A stretch of DNA of 15,412 nucleotides from Oscillospiraceae bacterium (GTDB lineage Bacteria; Bacillota; Clostridia; Oscillospirales; Oscillospiraceae), in the NCBI GenBank assembly GCA_902765975.1, contig CACXBO010000110.1, forward strand, positions 1 through 15,412, given 5' to 3'. The position numbers and the translations under genes were made by a program. The notes under the pieces were generated by a model. It was not told where the DNA came from, made no database searches, and saw only the letters and a program-made list of their open reading frames with translations. Position 1 is the first letter of the stretch. Each line of letters begins with the position of its first letter. Of the stretch, positions 7,626 to 14,005 are shown in pieces.

Positions 7626-8417
7626 ATGGTGGATTTTGAATTTAAGCCGTGCTATAATATCGAGGATTTGCGGGCTCTCGTCAAGGCTCTTCGCTCCGAG
7701 GGCGGCTGCCCCTGGGACAGGGAGCAGACGCACGAGAGCGTAAGGCGCGATTTCATCGAGGAGGTCTACGAGGTCGTCGAGGCTATCGATGAGAAAAGTC
7801 CTGAGCATCTTCGGGAGGAGCTCGGAGACGTTCTCTTCCAGGTGGCGTTCCACGCCGAGATGGAGGAGGAGAAGGGCGGCTTCGATCTCAATTCCGTCGC
7901 CGACGGAGTGGTAAAGAAGCTCATTCTGAGGCATCCGCACGTGTTCGGCGAGGTCAAGGTGTCCGGTTCGGATGAGGTCCTCAAGAACTGGGACGATATC
8001 AAGCGCCGCGAAAAGAGCCAGAAAACGGCTGCGGACGCTATGGATTCCGTTGCAAGGTCGCTTCCCGCGCTCTGGAGGGCCGAGAAGGTCTCGAAGAAGG
8101 CGGCGAAGGCCGGCTTCGACTGGGACGGGGCTGAGCCCGTCTGCGACAAGCTCGAAGAGGAGCTCGGAGAGCTCAGAGCCGCGCTCGGCGGAAAAGGCGA
8201 TATTAAAGAGGAGCTGGGCGACCTGCTTTTCACCGCCGTGAATATAGCCCGCAAGCTAAAAATCGATCCGGAGGAGGCGCTGAACGCCTCAACGGATAAA
8301 TTCATCTCCCGCTTCTCGAAAATGGAGACGTCGGCGCTAAGCGCCGGGAAAGAGCTCGGCAGGCTGTCTCACGAAGAGCAGAATGAGCTATGGGAGAACT
8401 CCAAGAAAGTTATTTAA
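7626..8417 (+). CDS. mazG: Nucleoside triphosphate pyrophosphohydrolase MazG
   Basis: MazG hydrolyses NTPs and dNTPs to the monophosphate and pyrophosphate, removing aberrant nucleotides in the cytoplasm. The 263-residue length equals that of E. coli MazG. The N-terminal repeat shows CPWDREQTHES (28-38), the metal-binding EEVYE (E45, E46, E49) and EELGDVLFQVAFHA (64-77). The second repeat has EELGELRAAL and EELGDLLFTAVNIA, roughly at 177-210. ATG 7626 is chosen over an in-frame TTG 12 bases upstream because GGAG (7616-7619) is ideally placed for the ATG and overlaps the TTG. The gene follows yabM by 55 bases. Unlike B. subtilis YabN, there is no N-terminal tetrapyrrole-methylase domain. Confidence 0.96.
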   Translation: MVDFEFKPCYNIEDLRALVKALRSEGGCPWDREQTHESVRRDFIEEVYEVVEAIDEKSPEHLREELGDVLFQVAFHAEMEEEKGGFDLNSVADGVVKKLILRHPHVFGEVKVSGSDEVLKNWDDIKRREKSQKTAADAMDSVARSLPALWRAEKVSKKAAKAGFDWDGAEPVCDKLEEELGELRAALGGKGDIKEELGDLLFTAVNIARKLKIDPEEALNASTDKFISRFSKMETSALSAGKELGRLSHEEQNELWENSKKVI

Positions 8418-8485
8418 GGGGCTTTGCCTCTTAAAAATAAAAAGCCGACCCAAGGCTTGAAAGATATTTACAGGAGGAAACTGAG

Positions 8486-8761
8486 ATGAACAAGACTGAA
8501 CTTGTCAGCGCAATCGCTGAGAAGACCGCGCTTTCCAAGAAGGACAGCGAGAAGGCTCTTGCCGCCGCTATCGAGACCGTTATCGAGGCTCTCAAGGCCG
8601 GCGATAAGGTCCAGCTCGTAGGCTTCGGAACCTTTGAGATCAAGGAGCGTCCCGCTCGCGTAGGCCGCAACCCCAGGACCGGCGAGCCCACTCCGATAGC
8701 AGCTTCCAAGCAGCCCGTATTCAAGGCGGGCAAGGCTCTCAAGGACGCCGTCGCTGAGTGA
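8486..8761 (+). CDS. hup: HU-family DNA-binding protein
   Basis: A complete 91-residue HU, the small dimeric nucleoid protein that bends DNA with little sequence preference. The helical N-terminal half (MNKTELVSAIAEKTALSKK) is followed by the signature GFGTFEIKERPARVGRNP (46-63) and the DNA-clasping arm with the RNP tip (R61, N62, P63). An excellent AGGAGG (8472-8477) lies 8 bases before ATG 8486, and arginine and isoleucine codons are mostly CGY and ATC, as expected for a highly expressed gene. It lies 68 bases after mazG with no clear promoter in between, and ends at a strong terminator. Its position between mazG and rqcP differs from Bacillus. Confidence 0.97.
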   Translation: MNKTELVSAIAEKTALSKKDSEKALAAAIETVIEALKAGDKVQLVGFGTFEIKERPARVGRNPRTGEPTPIAASKQPVFKAGKALKDAVAE

Positions 8762-8768
8762 TAATAAT

Positions 8769-8809
8769 GGGGGCAGTGAAGCGCAAGGCTTCCCGCCCCT
8801 CTTTTTTTT
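8769..8809 (+). terminator. Rho-independent terminator after hup
   Basis: A two-part stem: GGGGC (8770-8774) with GCCCC (8795-8799), and inside it GAAGC (8778-8782) with GCTTC (8788-8792) around a GCAAG loop, followed by eight T residues (8802-8809). The T tract touches the Shine-Dalgarno sequence of rqcP (8810-8814), so the terminator sits fully between the two genes and must be read through, or bypassed by another start, for rqcP to be expressed. Confidence 0.88.
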
Positions 8810-8819
8810 GGAGGAGAAA

Positions 8820-9068
8820 ATGCGTCTTGATAAGTATCTGAAGGTATCCCGCCTCATAAAGCGCCGCACCGTGGCGGCCGAGGCCGCCGATTCCGGGCAT
8901 ATAAGCGTGAACGGCAAGGTGGCGAAGCCCTCGACGGACGTTAAGGTCGGCGACAGACTCACGCTCAGCTTCGGCGCGAAAAAGACCGAGGTCGAGGTAT
9001 TAAGCGTTCAGGAGGTCGTCAGAAAGGACGACGCTGCCGGAATGTACAGGGAAATAACAGAAAATTGA
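8820..9068 (+). CDS. rqcP: RqcP (YabO), S4-domain ribosome quality-control factor
   Basis: An 82-residue protein consisting almost entirely of an S4 RNA-binding domain (MRLDKYLKVSRLIKRRTVAAEAADSG, then HISVNGKVAKPSTDVKVGD). RqcP, formerly YabO, binds the 50S subunit carrying an obstructed peptidyl-tRNA and, with RqcH, supports C-terminal alanine tailing of the stalled chain. Length (B. subtilis about 86) and position after mazG both agree. ATG 8820 is chosen because GGAGG (8810-8814) is 5 bases upstream; the in-frame TTG at 8808 overlaps that site and would have none. The remaining possibility, heat-shock protein Hsp15 of the same fold, is less likely in a Firmicute at this locus. Confidence 0.92.
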   Translation: MRLDKYLKVSRLIKRRTVAAEAADSGHISVNGKVAKPSTDVKVGDRLTLSFGAKKTEVEVLSVQEVVRKDDAAGMYREITEN

Positions 9069-9078
9069 GAAAAACCTA

Positions 9079-9107
9079 TTGACAAGAGTGAATTAATATA
9101 ATATTAT
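9079..9107 (+). promoter_or_regulatory. Strong promoter of the rplJ-rplL operon
   Basis: TTGACA (9079-9084), a 17-base AT-rich spacer and TATTAT (9102-9107). The -35 is perfect and the -10 has one mismatch, which fits a ribosomal protein operon. The start should fall near 9114, just ahead of the L10 leader. The -35 begins 11 bases after the rqcP stop codon. Confidence 0.88.
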
Positions 9108-9113
9108 ATTCGG

Positions 9114-9255
9114 GCGTTCCAAAGACAGCAGGCGCCGAAAGGCTTAATTTCCTGCCGAGGTGCGGATAATCCTTATGAGCTTATCTGTGTGCTTTCGTGC
9201 TTTGGCGCGAAGGCGCTTTTTTGTTGAACGCGACATATTCGTGTTTCGGAGGTGA
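9114..9255 (+). ncRNA. L10 ribosomal protein leader
   Basis: The 5' untranslated RNA of rplJ shows the hallmark of the L10 leader: GCAGG (9128-9132) pairing with CCTGC (9151-9155) around a loop containing CGCCGAAAGGCTTAATTT, followed by an attenuator hairpin and the rplJ ribosome binding site. In the established model, excess L10 or the L10-L7/L12 complex binds this structure, which mimics its 23S site, and lowers expression of the operon. The limits given are approximate: from the predicted transcription start to just after the Shine-Dalgarno GGAGGTG (9248-9254). Confidence 0.85.
9197..9222 (+). terminator. Attenuator terminator within the L10 leader
   Basis: GTGCTTT (9197-9203) pairs with AAGGCGC (9210-9216), including two G-U pairs, around a 6-base loop, and six T residues follow (9217-9222). 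An overlapping GTGCTTTC (9189-9196) could pair with the same right arm, which gives alternative structures as expected for an attenuator. It lies 42 bases upstream of the rplJ start. Confidence 0.72.
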
Positions 9256-9264
9256 AATTAGAAA

Positions 9265-9792
9265 ATGCCCAATGCAAAGGTTTTGAGCGAGAAGCAGGCC
9301 ATCGTAAACGAGCTTACCGACCGTCTTAACGGCGCAGCCGCAGGCGTCCTCGTGGACTACTCCGGTATCTCCGTTGCAGACGATACTCAGCTCCGCAAGA
9401 AGATGCGCGAGGCGAACGTCAACTACTCCGTAGTTAAGAACACTCTGCTCCGTTTCGCCACCAAGAACGTCGGCTACGACGCGCTTGACGAGGTGCTCAA
9501 CGGAACGACCTCTCTCGCCACCAGCACGGACGACCCCGTGGCTCCCGCCCGTATTCTCAACGAGTACGCCGAAAAGCTCCCGAAGTTCACCATCAAGGGC
9601 GGCTTTATGGACGGCAAGGTCATTTCCGTAGACGAGGTCATAGCTCTGGCTAAGATCCCGCCCCTGCCCACCCTTCGCGCACAGGTCCTCGGCACTATGC
9701 TGGCTCCCATCACGAGCCTCGCCATCGTGCTCAAGGCTATCGCGGAGAAGAACGGCGCCCCCGCAGAGACTGCGGAAGCTGCCGCAGAGTAA
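9265..9792 (+). CDS. rplJ: 50S ribosomal protein L10
   Basis: L10 is the base of the ribosomal stalk: it binds 23S rRNA and carries dimers of L7/L12 on its C-terminal helix. The 175-residue product has the family's N-terminal stretch (MPNAKVLSEKQAIVNELTDR), the YSVVKNTLLRFA segment around 51-62, and an alanine-rich C-terminus. GGAGGTG lies 10 bases before ATG 9265. All six arginines use CGY codons, in contrast with the AGA/AGG-rich genes nearby. It forms a two-gene operon with rplL, 45 bases downstream, under the L10 leader. Confidence 0.98.
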   Translation: MPNAKVLSEKQAIVNELTDRLNGAAAGVLVDYSGISVADDTQLRKKMREANVNYSVVKNTLLRFATKNVGYDALDEVLNGTTSLATSTDDPVAPARILNEYAEKLPKFTIKGGFMDGKVISVDEVIALAKIPPLPTLRAQVLGTMLAPITSLAIVLKAIAEKNGAPAETAEAAAE

Positions 9793-9837
9793 TCCAAAAA
9801 ACAGAAAAGAACTACTACTTATAGGAGGAAAATAAAA

Positions 9838-10212
9838 ATGGCTAGCGAAAAGATCACTGCCCTTATCGATGAGGTTAAGGCTTTAACCGTACTTGAGCTC
9901 TCCGAGCTCGTTCACGCTCTTGAGGAAGAGTTCGGCGTTTCCGCCGCCGCTATGGCTGCTCCCGCCGCCGCCGGCGCCGCTGCTCCCGCAGTCGAGGAGA
10001 AGACCGAGTTCGACGTCGTTATGACCAGCTTCGGCTCCGCCAAGCTCGGCGTTATCAAGGTTGTCCGCGCCATCACCGGTCTCGGACTCGTTGAGGCTAA
10101 GGCCGCCGTTGAAGGCGTTCCTTCCAAGATCAAGGAAGGCGTTTCCAAGGACGAGGCCGAGGCTATCAAGAAGCAGCTTGAGGAAGCCGGCGCTACCGTC
10201 GAGCTTAAGTAA
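9838..10212 (+). CDS. rplL: 50S ribosomal protein L7/L12
   Basis: L7/L12 forms the mobile stalk dimers that recruit and stimulate translation GTPases such as EF-Tu and EF-G. The 124-residue protein has the N-terminal dimerisation helices (about 1-35), the alanine/proline hinge (about 38-53, AAAMAAPAAAGAAAPAV) and the conserved C-terminal domain (FDVVMTSFGSAKLGVIKVVR onward). AGGAGG (9823-9828) is 9 bases before the ATG. All isoleucines are ATC, a sign of high expression. It ends the operon at a strong terminator. Confidence 0.98.
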   Translation: MASEKITALIDEVKALTVLELSELVHALEEEFGVSAAAMAAPAAAGAAAPAVEEKTEFDVVMTSFGSAKLGVIKVVRAITGLGLVEAKAAVEGVPSKIKEGVSKDEAEAIKKQLEEAGATVELK

Positions 10213-10235
10213 GCTTAAACTTCACAAATAAAAAG

Positions 10236-10267
10236 CGGGTCAGGCAATTTTGCCTGACCCGTTTTTT
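10236..10267. terminator. Bidirectional terminator between rplL and GH42
   Basis: CGGGTCAGGCA (10236-10246) and TGCCTGACCCG (10251-10261) form a perfect 11-bp stem with an ATTT loop. Six T residues follow on the + strand (10262-10267), and a run of A residues (10230-10234) gives a T tract on the - strand. It therefore serves both rplL and the convergent beta-galactosidase gene, which stops 4 bases beyond it. Confidence 0.95.
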
Positions 10268-10270
10268 CAT

Positions 10271-12250
10271 TCAGAAAATCAGCTTTTCTTTCGTCTTGAG
10301 ATTAACGATAAGCGTTCCGTAAGGCTGGAGCCTTCTGCGCATTACGGTAGCCGTTCGCCCGCTTGTATTCTGCAGGAAAAGCCAGTCGCCGCGCCTCGCG
10401 GGGAGCACTCCGTCGGGCAGGGGCGTTGTTATCGGCAGATCAAACAGGCTTGAGGCGAGACCGCGGTAAAGGCCGGAATAGAAGTCCGGCTCGAAGCGCG
10501 TTGCAAGATAATAGGCTCTGCCTCTTCCGTAGCGGTTTACGCAGACGGCGGGAGCGCCCTTGAAGAAGTCCTCCGCGTATACCAGAATGGGCTTTGCCGT
10601 TTCGCTCTTCGCGACCTCGCAGAGGACGCTGCCGTAAGCCTCGGCTCTCTCGCCGGCAACGGCGGAAACGCAGCGGCGCTTTTCACCTTCGTACATCCCG
10701 TCGATCTCAAGCCGCCGCAGCCCGAGAACGTCGGTGAGCCCGAAGGGCGTGTCGCCGATCCTGCACAGGTCTGTCTCGTCGGCAACGCCGGACCAGTAGG
10801 TGAGCACGAGAGTTCCGCCTTTGGCAACGAAGCCGCGGAGCTTTTCCGCGAAATCCTCGCGGAGCATATAGAGCATGGGGCAGACGATCAGCTTGTACCC
10901 GGAAAGGTCCCCGTCCTGACCGATGAAATCGACCGTGACGGCGTTTTTCTGAAGGGCGCGGTAGTGCAGCATAACCTCGTCCCAATAACCGAGCCCGATG
11001 TTTCTCGGTCCCTGCGAGCCCTCCATCGCCCACTTGCTCTCCTGATCGTGTACGATAGCGGCCTCCCTCTCTCTGGGTACTCCGGCGAGCGGGGCAAGCT
11101 GCTCAAGAGCCTTGCCGAGCTCGGCAGTTTCACAGAATACGCGGCTTTCCTCGCGCCCATCGTGACCGACGACGGCGCCGTGGAACTTTTCGACAGCGCC
11201 CCTGCTCTGACGCCACTGGAAATACATAACCGCGTCCGCTCCGTGCGCGACGGCGTTAAGCCCGGAAAGCATCTGGACTCCGGGCTTTTTCACCTTGCTC
11301 ACAGGCTGCCAGTTCGTCATGCTCGGAGAGCTCTCCATCATCCAGAAGGGCTTGCCCTTGAGCGAATAGAAGAAGTCGTGCATCATCGCGCTTTTAAGAC
11401 AAATATCCTCGTCGGATTCGCCGGCCTTGTGCCATGTCGGATAGTCGTCCCAGCTTATTATATCGAGATCAGGAGCGAACTTTGCGTAATCGAGCCCGTC
11501 GAAGCGGTACATCATATTGACGGTGAATTTTGCCTCCGGTATAAGCTCGCGGACCGCGTCGCGCTCCATGCGGTAAAAGTCGAGAGTGCGCGAAGTTACG
11601 AAGCGTTTCCAGTCGAGAACGAGCCCGTGCATAGCTCCCTCGCCGTGCGGCGCGGGGCTCTCTATCTGCGACCAGTCGGAATAAATATGCGACCAGAAGG
11701 CGGAATTCCACGCCTCGTTGAGCCTGTCGAGGGTGGCGTATTTTTCCTTCAGCCACTCTCTGAATTTCGCCTGACAGAGCTCGCAGTGGCATTCGCCGCC
11801 GAGCTCATTTGAGACGTGCCACATAACGATACCGGGGTGGACTCGGAAGCGGCGGGCAAGAGCCTGATCTATAGCTCTGACCTTTTCGCGGTAAACGGGA
11901 GAGGTGTAGCAGTGGCTGTGCCTGTTTCCGTAGAGCTCGCGCACCCTGTCCGCCCCGACCCGCTGCACCTCCGGGTACTTTTGCACGAGCCATGCCGGCT
12001 TTGCCCCGCTCGGAGTCGCAAGATCGACCATAATGCCCTGCGCGTAAAGGTTGTCGATTATCTCTCCGAGCCAGTCGAGATCGTATTTTCCCTCCTCCGG
12101 CTCAAGCATCGACCAGGAGAACACGCCGAGAGTCACGAGATTGACTCTCGCCTTGCGCATCAGCTCAAGATCCCGCTTGAGTATATCGGGGCTTTTGAGC
12201 CACTGCTCAGGGTTGTAGTCTCCGCCGTGTAGTAATTTGCCGTTGCCCAT
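10271..12250 (-). CDS. GH42 beta-galactosidase
   Basis: Glycoside hydrolase family 42 enzymes release terminal beta-galactose, in gut Firmicutes usually from lactose-like or plant galacto-oligosaccharides taken into the cell. The 659-residue length is normal for the family. The N-terminal TIM barrel (about 1-390) opens GGDYNPEQW and carries the acid/base N148-E149 in WHVSNEL and the probable nucleophile E306 in FWMMESSP. Four cysteines, C114, C154, C156 and C159 (ECHCELC), match the structural zinc site of family members. A glutaminase-like trimer domain (about 395-600) and a small C-terminal beta domain follow. There is no signal peptide, so it is cytoplasmic. AAGGAG sits just before ATG 12250. 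It lies 66 bases after degV on the same strand and may be co-transcribed with it. No sugar transporter is in view. Confidence 0.95.
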   Translation of the reverse strand: MGNGKLLHGGDYNPEQWLKSPDILKRDLELMRKARVNLVTLGVFSWSMLEPEEGKYDLDWLGEIIDNLYAQGIMVDLATPSGAKPAWLVQKYPEVQRVGADRVRELYGNRHSHCYTSPVYREKVRAIDQALARRFRVHPGIVMWHVSNELGGECHCELCQAKFREWLKEKYATLDRLNEAWNSAFWSHIYSDWSQIESPAPHGEGAMHGLVLDWKRFVTSRTLDFYRMERDAVRELIPEAKFTVNMMYRFDGLDYAKFAPDLDIISWDDYPTWHKAGESDEDICLKSAMMHDFFYSLKGKPFWMMESSPSMTNWQPVSKVKKPGVQMLSGLNAVAHGADAVMYFQWRQSRGAVEKFHGAVVGHDGREESRVFCETAELGKALEQLAPLAGVPREREAAIVHDQESKWAMEGSQGPRNIGLGYWDEVMLHYRALQKNAVTVDFIGQDGDLSGYKLIVCPMLYMLREDFAEKLRGFVAKGGTLVLTYWSGVADETDLCRIGDTPFGLTDVLGLRRLEIDGMYEGEKRRCVSAVAGERAEAYGSVLCEVAKSETAKPILVYAEDFFKGAPAVCVNRYGRGRAYYLATRFEPDFYSGLYRGLASSLFDLPITTPLPDGVLPARRGDWLFLQNTSGRTATVMRRRLQPYGTLIVNLKTKEKLIF

Positions 12251-12285
12251 CGAAAATTCTCCTTTCTGGGGTAAATGATGAACAG

Positions 12286-12311
12286 TCCCGCCGGATGCTC
12301 TTCCGGCGGGA
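12286..12311 (-). repeat. Perfect 10-bp hairpin between degV and the GH42 gene
   Basis: TCCCGCCGGA (12286-12295) and TCCGGCGGGA (12302-12311) are perfect reverse complements with a 6-base loop. It begins 5 bases after the degV stop. No T tract follows on the - strand (the next bases are CTGTTCATC), so complete Rho-independent termination is unlikely. A partial terminator or an RNA-stabilising structure that sets the ratio of the two products is more plausible. Confidence 0.7.
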
Positions 12312-12316
12312 TAAAC

Positions 12317-13207
12317 TTATGCGTGCTTTATAATTCCGACTCCGAGGGGATAGGGGCCGGTGTGGACGCTTATCGCCGCGCCTATGTGATAAATATTTAT
12401 CTTGAGAATATGCCCGATAGAGGCAAAGGCGCCGCACAGTCTGTCGCGGAATTTGAGAGCCTCGTCATAGTCGTAGCCGTAGCCTACGACCATCTCGTAG
12501 TCCTTGTCCGCCCAGTTGTTTTCCTTTACATATTCGAGAGCGAGAGCCTCGACCTTCTCTATGGATTTCTGCCTTGAACGGGTAATGCCTGCGGGGAATA
12601 TCTCGCCCTCCTTAAGAGTTATCAGCGGGCGAATGCCGAGTATCGTTCCGGCGATACCGGCGAGCTTGCCTATCCTGCCGCCGTGGCGAAGATAGTCTAT
12701 GCTGCCGACGGTGAAGAATATCCTCCCGGTGGGACGGACAGCCTTTACTCTCTTTACGCACTCGTCGTAGGATACGCCCCTGTCGCGCAGCTTGACCGCC
12801 TCAAGCACAAGAAGAGCCTGAAGCACTGTGTTCACCATCGCGTTTATGACCGTGACGCGGCAGTCGGGGTCAGTCTCCTTCAGCATATCGGCTGCCATCT
12901 GAGCGGACTCGAAGGAGGTGGAAAACTTTCTCGTTATGCAGATGCAGATAACGTCGTCGCCCGCCTTGGCAGCCTCGGTGAAAACGTCAAGATAGTCCTG
13001 AACGGAGGGCGTCGAGCTCTTCGGGAAGGAGCCCTTGTGCTCTACCATCCACTTATAAAAATCCGATTTTGAAATATCTATGTTCTCTTTTATGTAGGTC
13101 TTGTCGTCCATCGTGACGTAGAAGGGCACGACAGTGACGTTTTTCTCCTTCGCAAGGGAGGCGGGCATATCGCAGGAGCCGTCGGTTATTATTCGGTAAG
13201 GTTTCAT
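12317..13207 (-). CDS. DegV family fatty-acid-binding protein
   Basis: DegV/FakB proteins bind a fatty acid and, where a FakA kinase exists, present it for phosphorylation and use in phospholipid synthesis. The 296-residue product starts MKPYRIITDGSCDMP, has the lipid head-group motif SSTPS (64-68), the family's RKFSTSFESAQ segment and the YLRHGGRIGKLAG motif near 175-187. ATG 13207 is preferred to the in-frame ATG 13216 because AGGAG directly abuts the latter (no spacer) but is 9 bases from the former. Its promoter overlaps that of the divergent tetR gene. Which fatty acid it binds, and whether it acts with FakA, cannot be told from this window. Confidence 0.92.
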   Translation of the reverse strand: MKPYRIITDGSCDMPASLAKEKNVTVVPFYVTMDDKTYIKENIDISKSDFYKWMVEHKGSFPKSSTPSVQDYLDVFTEAAKAGDDVICICITRKFSTSFESAQMAADMLKETDPDCRVTVINAMVNTVLQALLVLEAVKLRDRGVSYDECVKRVKAVRPTGRIFFTVGSIDYLRHGGRIGKLAGIAGTILGIRPLITLKEGEIFPAGITRSRQKSIEKVEALALEYVKENNWADKDYEMVVGYGYDYDEALKFRDRLCGAFASIGHILKINIYHIGAAISVHTGPYPLGVGIIKHA

Positions 13208-13229
13208 ATTATGCATCTCCTATAATTCA

Positions 13230-13259
13230 AACACGAAGATATAATATATACGCTGTGTT
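13230..13259. promoter_or_regulatory. Inverted repeat AACAC-N20-GTGTT, candidate TetR operator 1
   Basis: AACAC (13230-13234) and GTGTT (13255-13259) are spaced by 20 bases. The right half overlaps the -35 of the tetR promoter, and the repeat covers the -10 and start region of the degV promoter, so a bound repressor could silence both. The same half-sites recur at 13337-13360. Operator function is inference. Confidence 0.4.
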
Positions 13260-13269
13260 GACTTTTGAA
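13241..13269 (-). promoter_or_regulatory. Promoter of degV (and possibly GH42)
   Basis: On the - strand, TTCAAA (13269 to 13264), 17 bases, then TATTAT (13246 to 13241). The transcription start would be near 13234, about 27 bases before the chosen degV ATG. The -35 lies inside the tetR promoter spacer, so the two promoters overlap and probably compete. Confidence 0.55.
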
Positions 13270-13286
13270 TTCAGTTTTATTATAAT
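13258..13286 (+). promoter_or_regulatory. Promoter of the tetR-family gene
   Basis: TTGACT (13258-13263), 17 bases, TATAAT (13281-13286): a near-consensus sigma-A promoter. The expected start near 13293 gives an 83-base leader that contains the second candidate operator. Confidence 0.85.
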
Positions 13287-13336
13287 ATGGACACGGAGAC
13301 CTTTCAATAACCAAAGACCGGGTAAATGTAGAAATT

Positions 13337-13360
13337 AACACATTATTTATAATTTGTGTT
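13337..13360. promoter_or_regulatory. Inverted repeat AACACA-N12-TGTGTT, candidate TetR operator 2
   Basis: AACACA (13337-13342) and TGTGTT (13355-13360) flank an AT core that itself contains TTAT-TT-ATAA (13343-13352). It lies in the tetR leader, 15 bases before the start codon, where binding would allow autorepression. Its half-site matches the repeat at 13230-13259. Confidence 0.45.
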
Positions 13361-13375
13361 CAAAGGGTGTTGGGA

Positions 13376-13951
13376 ATGGCAAACGTAAAAGACAACAGAA
13401 GAGTACACTACACGAAGGCGGCTCTGAGGCAGAGCCTTATCAGCCACCTGAAGGAAAAGCCTATCGACAGGATAACGGTAAAGGAGATATGCGAGACGGC
13501 GGATCTCAATCGCGGCACGTTTTACGCATATTACGGCAGTCCCGCCGAGCTGCTCGGAGAGATAGAGAACAGCTTCTATGAGGATATCCTCGCGTCCGTA
13601 ACTTCGTTTCGCAGGATGGAAGACGTTGTGGAAATATTCACCGAGGCTCTGACGGCGCTTAAGGACAGATTCGAGTTTTCCGAGGCTCTGTTCGGAGAGT
13701 TTGGGGATATCTCCTTCCTTCAGCAGCTTATTTATGTTGCAAAGCCTACCTGCATACTTCACTGGACTAAGCTTGCGCCGGAAATAAGCGCTGATATAAT
13801 GGACGCGATGTACGATTTCTGCTCCTACGGCTGCATGCGCGTTATCCAGATATGGATGCAGAACGGAGCAAAAAGGGAACCTGCAGAGGTGGCGCGTTTC
13901 TTAAACGATATCTGCAACAACGGTATCCTGACGCTTCTCGGTCTAAAATAA
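13376..13951 (+). CDS. TetR/AcrR-family transcriptional regulator
   Basis: A 191-residue one-domain-plus-ligand-pocket repressor of the TetR type. The N-terminal DNA-binding region (about 12-60) contains ITVKEICETADLNRGTFYAY (33-52), in which the recognition helix lies around N45-Y52. The remaining roughly 130 residues form the variable ligand and dimer domain, which gives no ligand clue by eye. ATG 13376 is chosen because AAAGGG (13362-13367) is 8 bases upstream; in-frame GTG 13367 and TTG 13370 fall on or next to that site. It is divergent from degV-GH42 across a 168-base gap with overlapping promoters, so control of degV and itself is likely. Confidence 0.92.
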   Translation: MANVKDNRRVHYTKAALRQSLISHLKEKPIDRITVKEICETADLNRGTFYAYYGSPAELLGEIENSFYEDILASVTSFRRMEDVVEIFTEALTALKDRFEFSEALFGEFGDISFLQQLIYVAKPTCILHWTKLAPEISADIMDAMYDFCSYGCMRVIQIWMQNGAKREPAEVARFLNDICNNGILTLLGLK

Positions 13952-13969
13952 CAGAAAAGGGTATAAAAC

Positions 13970-14005
13970 CGCGGGACGGGGTTTCACTCCGCCCCGCGAT
14001 TTTTT
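13970..14005. terminator. Terminator after the tetR-family gene, shared with the convergent gene
   Basis: CGCGGGACGG (13970-13979) pairs with CCGCCCCGCG (13989-13998) with one A-C mismatch and a 9-base loop. Six T residues follow at 14000-14005. The stop of the convergent NHL-SLH gene lies in that T tract (14004-14006), so the hairpin may also terminate the - strand gene, whose T tract is weaker. Confidence 0.82.

Noticed and set aside
8442..8458. AAGCC/GGCTT hairpin before hup as a mazG terminator
   Set aside because: Only a 5-bp stem, and no T tract follows on the + strand; the T-rich flank is on the side facing the wrong strand.
10964..11812. 282-codon + strand open frame opposite the beta-galactosidase gene
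   Set aside because: No Shine-Dalgarno, no family resemblance, and the opposite strand carries all GH42 catalytic and zinc-binding residues.
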